A stretch of 64,000 nucleotides of DNA from positions 772,136 through 836,135 of the forward strand of contig CAJNDS010000458.1 of the NCBI GenBank assembly GCA_905221605.1, in the 5' to 3' direction. Each line of letters begins with the position of its first letter. The first letter of the stretch is position 1. The position numbers were made by a program, and so were the translations under genes. Source of the stretch: Symbiodinium natans (Eukaryota > Sar > Dinophyceae > Suessiales > Symbiodiniaceae). Below are positions 43,666 to 53,300 of this stretch, piece after piece. The notes below the pieces were generated by a model, which had not been told where the DNA came from, ran no database searches, and saw only the letters and a program-made list of their open reading frames with translations.

Positions 43666-44090
43666 GGGGGGGGGGGGGAGCCTAGAAACCAGAAACCTGA
43701 AAGAATGCTTTCTGCCCAGAACCCTCAACCCCCCTGAGCCCTCTGTAACTTTGGGGCTTAGGGTTCAGGGTTTGGGAGTGTTCTAAGGGAAGTTCCCATG
43801 GTGCCTTGGTTTTAGACCCTTGCCTTCTTTAAAGGGGGCCGCTGGGTATATAAGGGGTATATCAGGCGTCCCCGTTTAAGGGCCCATGTTAAGCGACCAT
43901 GTAGCTACCCTAAAGAAGGGTTGAGGTTTCCCTAAGTTCCCTAAACCCTACACCCTAAACCCTACGTCAGCCGCCATAAGAGGCTTGGGCCTGTATGGGT
44001 CGCATACAATCTACTGCTTACCTGATATGGATAGAGACATAGAGTACAAAAAAACATGGTCCGCTAACTTAACACCGGTTCTTTAGCATC

Positions 44091-44172
44091 AGTCGCTGAG
44101 TAACCTTGTGTATAGAAACACATATTGCATATAAGTATATATATATATATACAAGGTTCCTCAGTGACTAAG
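44091..44172. mobile_element. Element related to the CTTAGT family
   Basis: Inverted ends GTCGCTGAGTAACCTTGTG and its near-complement ending CTCAGTGACTAAG, around a TA-rich centre. It lies upstream of the retropepsin exon. Confidence 0.6.
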
Positions 44173-44218
44173 GCTATATATCCGACCATCACTCCAGGCT
44201 ACACATCCTAAACCCTAA

Positions 44219-45670
44219 ACCCGAAACCCTATGAGAAGATAGAAGTGATTTTGGACACTGGCGCCGATGTCAGCCTCATTCCTCTGGGGCTTGGCAAAGA
44301 GGGAGTGCCTGTGAAGAAGAAGAACGATTCAGGCATCAGAGACGCACAAGGCAGAAAGATTCCTGCACAAGGAAAGACAGCAATCAACTTGACTCTATTC
44401 AGCTCGAAGCAAGAAGCAGTCAAAATGCAAGAATGCTTCATCGTTGCGAATGTGGTCAATCCTTTGTTGGCAGTCGGAAAGCTACTCAAGAATGGCTGGG
44501 AGATTGTCAAAAAGGATGATGTCTTGATGTTGTCAGACGGTGTGTCAGACATCCCTGTTCACTACCACAAGAACTCGCTGGCTACTTATTTCTATTTGCA
44601 AGCTGGAACGAGATATGAGAGCGAGGCCTATGTGAACTTGGATCCCTAAACCCTGAACCCTAAACCCTAAGCCCTCAGCCCTCAGCCCTAAGCCCTAAGC
44701 CCGAAGCCCGAAACCCTAAACCCTAAGCCCTACCCTAAACCCGAAACCCTAAACCCCAACCCAGCTGAACCCCAACCCAGCTGAGGAGGATTTCTTTCCC
44801 TACTCCTGGACGCCACCTCCCGAGATCTTTGTCTTCGCAAAGTCGAGACTGACGGTGGGAAACTCAGGAGGGTGAACGTTTTGATGAACTTTGTATTCGA
44901 GAGGTTTTGTAGGTCGTGGGCCCTAAACCCTAAACCCTAAGCTTTCCCTAAACTCTGAAATGGAGCGTTTGTGAGTTTAGGATTTTGGGTTTGAGGTGGA
45001 CACTGCAGTGTCACGCCGATGTCAGGGTTTTCCCAGAAAAAGGGTGGCCTAACAATGGGAATTATCGTACGCTTTTTTTGGGGATATGGGGGGTACCCCT
45101 CTTTTGGGGAACGCCCATGTCATGTCGTTTGGGATGTTCCCCCGTATACTAGCAGTCCTTAAATCCCCATTAAGGACAGAAGGGGGAGCATTCCAAGGGG
45201 TACCCCTGTGTGGTGAACCCCCATGTCCTGCTTAATTGAGGGGTATAAGGTCCCCTATATATACTAATATAGTCCCTATGCACCTAAGTAGCCCCTAAAG
45301 AACCCCCAACTAACCCCCTAAAATCCCTTCTAACCCCTTAAACCCTAGCCTCTAAACCCTAAACCCTAAACCCTAGACCCGAAAGGTCCCTTTTTTAGTC
45401 CCAACATGGAGTCTTCCAGTGTCGGCTGTGTCTGGGCCAGTCTCCCTAAACCCTAAACCCTAAACCCTAAACCCTAAACCCTAAACCCTAAACCCTAGAC
45501 TCTAGACTCTAGACCCTAGACCCTAAACCCTAAACTGCTGCCGGTTTTTCCAGTTGGGACTCATGGGTTGCAACGCTCAAAAAGCTACAAGCGCCAAATG
45601 TCGTTTGAACGAACGGGCCGAAGAGAAGGTGGTCTCATGGACCCTTCATGATCGCGAAGAGCAAGCCTAA
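44219..45670 (+). CDS. Retropepsin-type aspartic protease exon of a retroelement-like or domesticated gene, with following exons
   Basis: 44219-~44645 is a 140-codon frame containing VILDTGADVSLIPLGLG, the DTGA catalytic motif and following hydrophobic strand of clan AA retropepsins. Later ANVVNPLLAVGKLLKNGWE matches the PLLSVGxLxxxGW strand typical of Gypsy/Copia proteases. The frame begins and ends in CCCTAAA arrays. 44782-~44868 (AEEDFFPYSWTPPPEIFVFA) can follow in frame after NLD. Then come 45392-45446 (GVFQCRLCLGQSP) and 45556-45667 (KCRLNERAEEKVVSWTLHDR), where TAA falls in array-like sequence. No reverse transcriptase, integrase or RNase H is visible, so this is a protease fragment or a domesticated copy. 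The intact frame argues for constraint or recency. Confidence 0.75.
45128..45197. mobile_element. Shortened CTTGGGATG family MITE
   Basis: Ends TTTGGGATGTTCCCCCGTAT and GGGGGAGCATTCCAAG; about 30 bp missing from the middle compared with 17954-18056. Confidence 0.65.
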
Positions 45671-45820
45671 ACCACAAACCCCAAACCCCAAATCCGAAAC
45701 CCTGAGCCCTGGGGAGGGAGTGGGGGGATCAAGCATTCCTTAGAAAGACCTAAGACCCGAAACCCGAAACCCGAAACCCTAAACCCTAAACCCTAAACCC
45801 TAAACCGTTGGGACCCAGGG

Positions 45821-48001
45821 AGATGCCATCTTCTGGCCACTCTGCTCTCTCCATGGGGCTGGGATTTACGGGAGTTTTGGGGGTTTAGGGTTTAAGGTTT
45901 AGGGTTTAGGCTTTGGGGAGCTTTGTGGTTTATGGTTTAGTGTTTAGGGGTTGTGGGGGTAGAGTATGAGGCTGCGAGGGGCTAGTTAGGAGTTTAGGCT
46001 TTAGTTGCTTCGGGGTTCAGGGTTGTGCACAGTTTCCCAACCATACGGTGTTCGGATTGGAGCTTCGGTGGGCAAGCGCTCAGAAATCCCTAGTCCCTAA
46101 ACCCTAAACCCTAAACCCCATACCCCATAAACCCTAAACCCTGATGAAGCTGTATTTCATGTGCGCTGCTAGGCTTGTTTAGGGTTTAGGGTATAGGGTG
46201 TAGGGTTTAGGGTTGAGGGTTGAAGGGTTTTGGGGTTTGGGGTTTCCAGTTTGTAGTAAAAAAGAGCCTTCTGGCCTCCTTCGCTTGAGAAGCTCTGGCT
46301 TTTCAAGTCCTTCGCCCTGCGCTAAACCCTCCGACCCTTAGACACTTAAATAAACCCTCATCAGCCGGACACCCTCGAACCTAAACCCTAAACCCTAAAG
46401 CCTTAAAAACCCACCTTAGCCTCCAAAAGAGTCCCAGAAAACCCTAAATATGGGGCTGACGAAAATCAGGGACCCCTACTATTCACCCCCCCCCCCCCCC
46501 CCCCCCCCAAAGAAAAAAACAAAAGTAGGATCCCCTTCTTCTAAGGACCCCAAAAACGTACCCACTAATATTGTAAGCAAGTCCAAGGTACCAGCCAGGT
46601 TTCGCCCCAGCAGCGAACTTCACGCACCTCGGACAGGGTTTAGGGTTTAGGGTTTAGGCTTTAGGGGTTCTCGGGAGTCTGGCGGGTTGGCTATGAGGCT
46701 CGGGTTTGAGGGTTTCTGGCACGCGCGATACATGGCGATGAAGTTGAACCCGATACGCTACACCCTAAACCCTAAACCCTAAGCCCTAAACCCTAAACCC
46801 TAAACCCTACACCCTAAACCCTAAACCCTAAACCCTAAACCCTAAACCCTAAACCCTAAACCCTAAACCCTAAACCCTAAACCCTATCCCTAAGCTCTCA
46901 GCCGTCAAGCCCTTGAAACACTGAAGCCCTACCACTCTAAACCCTGACCCGCCCTGACCCGCCTCACCTTCCTGAACCTAGAACCTAAAGGCTCTCAGTC
47001 TTAACCCTAAACCTTAAACCCTAAACCCTAAACCCTAAACCCTTAACCTCTAAGGGTATGGGGTTTAGGGTTTCGAAGTCTTTTAACCCCCGTCTCCAGG
47101 CTCGCAGAGGTTGACGAGCTCATGGGCCAATCTCAATGGTTTCATGACAACGGCCACCCGGAGCGAAGGTCAAGTTTCTTCGTGTATGGTTTAGGGGGGG
47201 GGGGGGGGGGGTAGCCGGAGGGGGGGGGGGGGGGGGTCGGGGGGGCCGGGGGGGAGGGGTCAAGGGTTTACGTTTAGGGTTTAGGCTTTTGGGTTTGATT
47301 TTTTCAGGTTTAGGGTTTAGGGTTTAGGGTTTAGGGTTTAGGGTTTAGGGTTTAGGGTTTAGGGTTTAGTATGGAGAAGGTGCATCAGTGGACGCGAAGG
47401 GTGTGCCGGCGCCTTTTTTTCTTAGACCTGTGCACAATATCGCGCGCTCAGCAATCTTACGCTATATAGGGTTTAGGGCTTCAAGTGCTACGGTTGCTTA
47501 GGGTCTTTTGTTTCAAACCAAATTATAGATTTAAATTACCTCCATAGACCCCCCAAGTACCTCTTAAGATAACCTAAATACCCCAGGAGGGTACACTTAG
47601 ACCACGATTACGGAGTACTTCAGATATCCAGGTCCTAAACCCTAAACCATAAACCCTAGACCCCCCCCCCCACTTAGACCACGATTACGGAGTACTTCAG
47701 ATATCCAGGTCCTAAACCCTAAACCATAAACCCTAGACCCCCCCCCCCCCCCCCCCAGCCCCAAATGAAGGATTTCGAGGAGCCTCCTGACATACGAGCA
47801 AAAAGACTAGACAGAACCCTTAAACCCCCTGAAACCTCTACCCTAAACCCTGAAACCCTCAACCCTAAACCCTAAACTACCAAAAAACAAGCCAAGGAGG
47901 CATCTCCCTGGCTCTGCAGTATCTCTTGCGCTTCGACCGCTTCGGCGGGCGCTCGGCGCTCCACCGCTTGACGCCCGGCAGGGAAGCTGCTGTGGCCTGT
48001 T
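45821..48001 (+). CDS. Exon cluster, unknown
   Basis: 45821-~45887 (AIFWPLCSLHGAGIYG), 46031-46091 (PNHTVFGLELRWASAQKS), 46141-46171, ~46263-46324 (GLLRLRSSGFSSPSP), 46530-46637 (KDPKNVPTNIVSKSKVPARF), ~46686-46762 (FEGFWHARYMAMKLNPIRY), 47101-47186 (DELMGQSQWFHDNGHPERRS), 47370-~47466 (EKVHQWTRRVCRRLFFLDL) and 47891-48001 (LALQYLLRFDRFGGRSALHR). Coding-like on one strand; splice joins not verified and no domain recognised. Confidence 0.45.
46762..46885. repeat. CCCTAAA array
   Basis: About 17 units after exon ~46686-46762. Confidence 0.95.
47594..47747. repeat. 77-bp tandem duplication
   Basis: Two copies (47594-47670, 47671-47747) of a unit starting CACTTAGACCACGATTACGG and ending in CCCTAAA plus a C-run; nearly identical, so recent. 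Confidence 0.9.
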
Positions 48002-48320
48002 GTTTAGGGTTTGGGGGGGTTTAGGGTTTAGGGTTTGGGGGTTTAGGGTTCAGGGTGTAGGGTTTAGGGTTCAGGGTTTAGGGTTTAGGGTTTAGGGTGT
48101 GGGGTTTAGGGTTTGGGGTTTAGGGTTTGGAGTTTAGGGTTTGGGGTTTAGTGTTTGGGGTTTAGGGGTTTAGGGTTTGGGGTTCAGGGTTTAGGGCCTG
48201 TTGTTTAGGGTTTGGGGGTTTAGGGTTTGGGGGGTTTGGGGTGTGGGGGGTTTAGGGTTTGGGGTTTAGGGTGTAGGGTTTGGGGTTTGGGGTTTAGGGC
48301 TTGGGGTACTAGGGTTTGGG
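48002..48320. repeat. TTTAGGG/TTTGGGG mixed array
   Basis: About 300 bp of interleaved heptamer variants after exon 47891-48001. Confidence 0.9.
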
Positions 48321-48699
48321 GTTTGGGAATAATTCTGAAAGTTTGGGTACTGTACTGTAATTCCTACACAGCTGGAATTGTGTTTTTTTGCTAGGGTATC
48401 AAGTTCAGTATAGCGTTTTGAGGTTTGCGGCTTATTGGGCGTTCTTTTCTGGGGTCTGTGAGGTCTATAGGGTTTGTGGTCTAGGGTTTAGGGGCTTATT
48501 AAGGCTTGCAGGACCCCAAACCCCAAACCCCAAACCCTAAATCCTAAACCCTCAACCCTAAACCGCTGTAGGACTTAAAGGGTCTTGGAGTTCATGAGGC
48601 TTATGGGGTTGAAAAGGTTTTGAGTTGGAGGGTGCTATTAGTTGATTAGGGTTTAGGGTTTAGGGTTTAGGGTTAGTAGGAATACCAAAAACCCAACTT

Positions 48700-48930
48700 T
48701 TTCCGAGCAATGAGGTGGATCCGGAGCAAGTTTGTTTGGGGCTGTCCCTTGCAAAAAGATAGTTGCCTTGCCAAAGCCTACTTTTTCCATCGTGAAAACA
48801 TGGTTTTCTTGCCAAACACCAGTTATTCAAATTCAACGAGGGAAAAATTGGTTTTGTCAAGAATTCCATCCTTTTTACGAGGTAAAACCAAAAACACAGC
48901 TTGTTCCGGATCCACCTCTTTGCTCTGGAG
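48700..48930. mobile_element. About 230-bp element with GAGGTGGATCCGGA inverted ends
   Basis: GAGGTGGATCCGGAGCAAG at 48712-48730 and its near-complement CTTGTTCCGGATCCACCTC at 48900-48918. Larger and more AT-rich than the other families; short frames over it are open on both strands but not convincing. Confidence 0.55.
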
Positions 48931-49163
48931 TTGTTTTGTTTTGCCGGTGTCGGTGTCGAATCCTGTGGTCGATGATACAGCTACTTAAAGTATCAAGAAC
49001 CGTACAGGAACCAGTGGGCTTGAAACGGCATTTACAAGGAAAGCAGAGAACGGTAGGTCAAGGGGTGGGGGGGGGGGGGCGGGGTGTCCGTATATGATTT
49101 ATACGATGTATAGTACCTTCCCTTCCTTATACAAGGGTGATATAGGGAATGTGTTTTTTTGTG

Positions 49164-49933
49164 TTTATGGGGGGGATTCTTAAGCAAATAGTAGGTACCT
49201 GCATGTCTCTCCTCAAGAACTGTCCCATGAAAAGACGGGGAATTGACTTTCCGCAAATGTTTCTTGTTTCCCAGAGGATCCATGGGTGGTACTATTCTGG
49301 AATTAGGTACCCAAAAACCAGACAAAATCGGGTTTTGGGGTACCTAATTCCACAACAGTCCTACAAATGGACCCTCTGGGGTTTTAACCTTCGACGTGAG
49401 ATGCACGGGTTGGGCCCCGAAAACAGGATGTGAGCGCGCCTGCGCAGTAGCAAACACTCCCGCCAGGGTGCCCTGAAGCCACAAACTCTACGCCCCCCCA
49501 AGGCTCTTGAAGGCATAATACCCACAAACCCCAAACCCTAAATTCCCACCCTTCTCAGACCCAAGCAAGCCTGAACCGGCCTGAACTTTGTGGTGGTTTA
49601 CTGTAACTTTAGATCCTTACCCTTTTTGGGTTTGTTGGGTTTCTTAATCAGGCAGCTAAGTTAATTTGATTTATAGCTACCCTCCTGAGTGCAGCCAAGT
49701 GAAATCAGGATGTGGCTCTTCACGCCGCAACCCGCCTTCGAATTCAGGAGCCTTTAGGGTTTGGGGTTTAGGGTTTAGGGTTTAGGGTTTAGGGTTTAGG
49801 GTTTAGGGTTTAGGGAGCTCCTCAGATTAAGACTCCCAAGGGCCTGCCTAGAAATGCGGGAAGGGTGTGTTTTTCCTCGAACTTTGCTTGTCGGGAGGTT
49901 GAGATCTTCCAGGTGGACCTTCATTGCTTGTGA
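49164..49933 (+). CDS. Exons around a CCCAGAGG element, gene end at 49931-49933
   Basis: ~49190-49269 (CMSLLKNCPMKRRGIDFPQM) and 49385-49479 (RCTGWAPKTGCERACAVAN) become one frame (FPQMFLVLTFDVRCTGW) when the element 49270-49380 and one GTTT copy are removed. 49695-~49757 (SEIRMWLFTPQPAFEFRS) and 49825-49933 (IKTPKGLPRNAGRVCFSSNF, then ACREVEIFQVDLHCL, TGA) follow. The first pair is cysteine-rich. The stop at 49931 precedes a CCCTAAA array. The element has no AG at its right end, so how it is spliced is unclear. Confidence 0.5.
49270..49380. mobile_element. CCCAGAGGGTCCATTTG family MITE, TSD GTTT
   Basis: GTTT at 49266-49269 and 49381-49384; long internal inverted repeat (GGAATTAGGTACCC/GGGTACCTAATTCC). 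Removal restores FLVLTFDVRC. The right end is GGG, not AG. Confidence 0.8.
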
Positions 49934-50320
49934 CCCTAAACCCTAAACCCTAAACCCTAAACCCTAAACCCTAAACCCTAAACCCTAAATCCTAAACCGT
50001 TGGGCACCAGATGGGCCCCCTTCATTTTGGCAAGAAGGTCGAGCGTGCGGAGGATGTTGGCTCTCGTCTTTCTCTGGGGTTGGTTTGGGAATAGTCCTCA
50101 ATTTCTACACGCGCCCGGAGGCCCTTTCTCCTTTTTCAGGGTTTTGGGGTTCCCTCATAATTCAGCCGCTTGGAGCCCAAAAAGGCTACCCTCTTTTTTC
50201 CTAGCCTACTCTTGGGTCTGGGAAAGGGCTTCGATCGTTTGCCTTCGTTGACTTGTGCTCAAGCTTGCAGCAGAAAGAAGGCGACCCGGTACCGAATCGT
50301 CAGCACTTCAGCAAAGAAGG

Positions 50321-53300
50321 ATGCTGAGGTGGCTTCTGGCATGTGTGCTCCCTCTTGCGGTTGTTGGAGGGAGCCCGGAGGATGCTTCCGATGCTTCCTG
50401 CATGCTCCTAGGATGCCCAGTAGTGCCCTTGTTCCCTTTTTGGGGGCGTTTCGGTTCCCTTATTTAAACCCCTTTAAGCAAAAAAAGTGGGCACCCTTTT
50501 TTCAAGCCTAGGTTACTGCGCAGCCTAGGCTCCAGGCGCACCGTAGCTCCGAGGCCCATCCGGGCCACCAGGACTTGCAGGAGGCCCTGGGCGAAAAAGA
50601 GGTCTGCAATGGCAAAGATCCGAACGTGCTCAACTTCGAGAGCTTCAACCACGGAGACGAGATCAAGCCCGATTCCATTCAAGGAGTGGGAGAGTTTTTG
50701 TTTTTTGGGTTTTGATTTGGGAATTTAGTCCTAAATGTCTACATTGGGCCCAAGTCCCATTTCCTGTAGATCTTAAAGAAACTTACCGTGTCTTGCAAGC
50801 CTCTCCTACATCCTCTTGTACATCATCTGGTCAGTTCCAGGACTTCAGCTGAAGGTCAGGGTCTTTTTGTTGGGCTTAGTGGGGTTGACGGTTTAGGGTT
50901 TTGGGCTTAAAGGTTTGCAGGAGTGACCATCACGGCCGTGCGGCGTGCCACGGAGCCTCAAGTCGGACAGCCCGAATGCCCGGCCCCTTGCTGGTGCTGG
51001 ACACGAATGGCAGGACGATTGACAAGGTTCCCCGAGAATTGCAGTTTCAAAGTTCTTTTGGGGTGTAGGGTTCAGGGTTGAGAGGGAGGTGAGGGATTAG
51101 AAGGTTTACTACAGGGTTCTTAAGGGAGGGGGTCCATGGAGGGTAAGTACCTATACTAGGGAACCTTAGGGAAGCTCAGGGAGGCTTAGGGAGTAGTGGG
51201 GAGTATTTGGGAACCTTCTTGGGTTACATACCCCCCTAGAACCCCCTTCCCTTAAGAACCCTGTAAGTTTAGAAGTTCAGGGTATGCTTTACTGATTAGC
51301 TGCATCTTAGACAAGCATTGCGGGCTGCCAGTCGAGAGATGATCGTGATGATAAACATCCGTGTCCAGCGCCCCGCTAAGACATTCTCAGGCTACCACCA
51401 AGTACTCTTCAATTAAGACTCCTTTCCGTCAGTTGAAGCCAAGTGTCGGTAATGTTGAGAATGTTCGAGAAGCTTCGAACTCAAACTTTCCTGATCCATC
51501 TTTATTTGTGTTTTCTTAGCCTCTCTGTTGCAAGCCCTGTCCAGGATCTCCAAGCATGCGGGCAGGGGGCCGACAACTGCTACTTAGTAGCTGACTGAGT
51601 ACACTTTACACTTTTTGAGATACAATAATCCCCTATAGAACTCAAAGGCTACAGAACCCTCAACTCTAAACCCTAAACTCTAAACCCATTTTGGGGGGCA
51701 TATGAGCTCAGCAACGAAGGCTATTTCATGGTGTGGTCCAAAGATGGCAACACACGCAAGGTGCAGCTCGGCTCAAGCGAAGGACACATCTCGCCATCTC
51801 TTAAGCTGTTGTCATGCATCGGCTCGCACTTGGCATCAAAGGTGCTCTGGTATTATTGAACCCTAAACCCTAAACCCTAAACCCTAAACCCTAAACCCTA
51901 AACCCTAAACCCTAAACCCTAAACCCTAAACCCTAAACCCTAAACCCTAAACCCCAAACCCCAAACCCTAAACCCTAAACCCTAAACCCTATAAACCCTG
52001 CATCCCAAAAAAGCCGGTCCTGCTTGCCAGCGGCTTTCGAGGAACGACTGCGGTGAGCATCCCGGTGTGGAGATCACAATCGAGTTTCCACGCTTCCTGG
52101 ATGCTTTCGGAAGGTTCAGTGATGCTGCACCCTTTGTCCGTTTAAAGTTTAGGGTTTACGGTTTCGGGTTTAGGGTTTAGGGTTTAGGGCTTAGGGTTTA
52201 GGGTTCGCGGTTTCGGGTTTAGGGTTCAGGGTTGAGGGTATGTTCTGATTCCCTTTACATTCTGAGGCAACATGGCTAGGCCCTAAAGCCCAAAGCCCTG
52301 ACCAGTGCAGGACTTTGCGAACCCTAGCCGATAAACCCGGGCCCTACCCAGAGAGTTGGGAGGGGTCCCATGCCCTACATGTCCCCTGAAAAAACCTGAT
52401 CAAGCCCCCGCGAAAAGGTATGTTTCATTCCTAGGTTGCCCTAAACCATGAACCCTAAGCCCTCAACCCTGAACCCTAAACCCTGAACCCTGAACCCTGA
52501 ACCCTCCAGATCAGGCCTCCATAGGCTTGTGGACATCGAGATCTGGGACCTAGAGGAGCCAACCTTCATTGACGTCTTCGGCAAGGATGACTTGCTCTTG
52601 AAGCACGTCCATGCTCCCAGTGGTCCCGCACAAGATGCCAAAGGCCCCCCGGGGTTCTCAGCAGGGAGTGAGGCAATTCGAGGGCCCTATGTCATGGTGG
52701 TGATAGGGTATACCTCATTCCCTGATTCCCTACGAAGAAGGTTATAGGGGTACCTCATTCCCTCCTTCCCTACTATAAGAAGCAGCCAGAAGGTGCGATC
52801 ATGAACCTCGACACCGGGGGCAAGAACGTCAAGAAGATTGTCATCCAGATGGGTGGATCTGGGGGCCTCCGCCAACTCCGGTCCTGCTCGCGGCCCGGTC
52901 GGCAGCCATTGGGGATGGGCTCGGAGGGTTCTTGCTGCTTTATGGGGTTTAGGGTTTAGGGTTTATAGGGTTTAGGGTTTGGGGTTTGGGGTTTAGGGTT
53001 TAGGGTTTATAGACTATAAGATCAATACCACTTCAGTCTGAGAAGCCGTATACGCTACCAGTAGCCACTAGCCCCTTAAGTTTTCCTGCAAGAAGGCCGA
53101 GCGCCCAAGACCTTCCCTGACATGCTACAGGCTTCATAGGTGTCTGGGACGTGCTTTGGGTTGGCGTTTTATGGGCTTATAAGGGTTTAGGGTTTAGGGT
53201 TTAGGGTTTCCCATTTCCTTTCATTGACAGATGCCGATGGAACGGCTGACAGTTTCATGCAACGTCTCTGTTCTTGCAAGCCCTGTACCTTAAACCTTAA

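Larger units (their letters stand above)
48002..49163. other. Gap of arrays and one larger element
   Basis: The mixed heptamer array, a copy of the CTAGGGTTCCAAG repeat, the 230-bp GAGGTGGATCC element, and a possible exon ending at donor GTAGGT near 49051. Confidence 0.5.
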
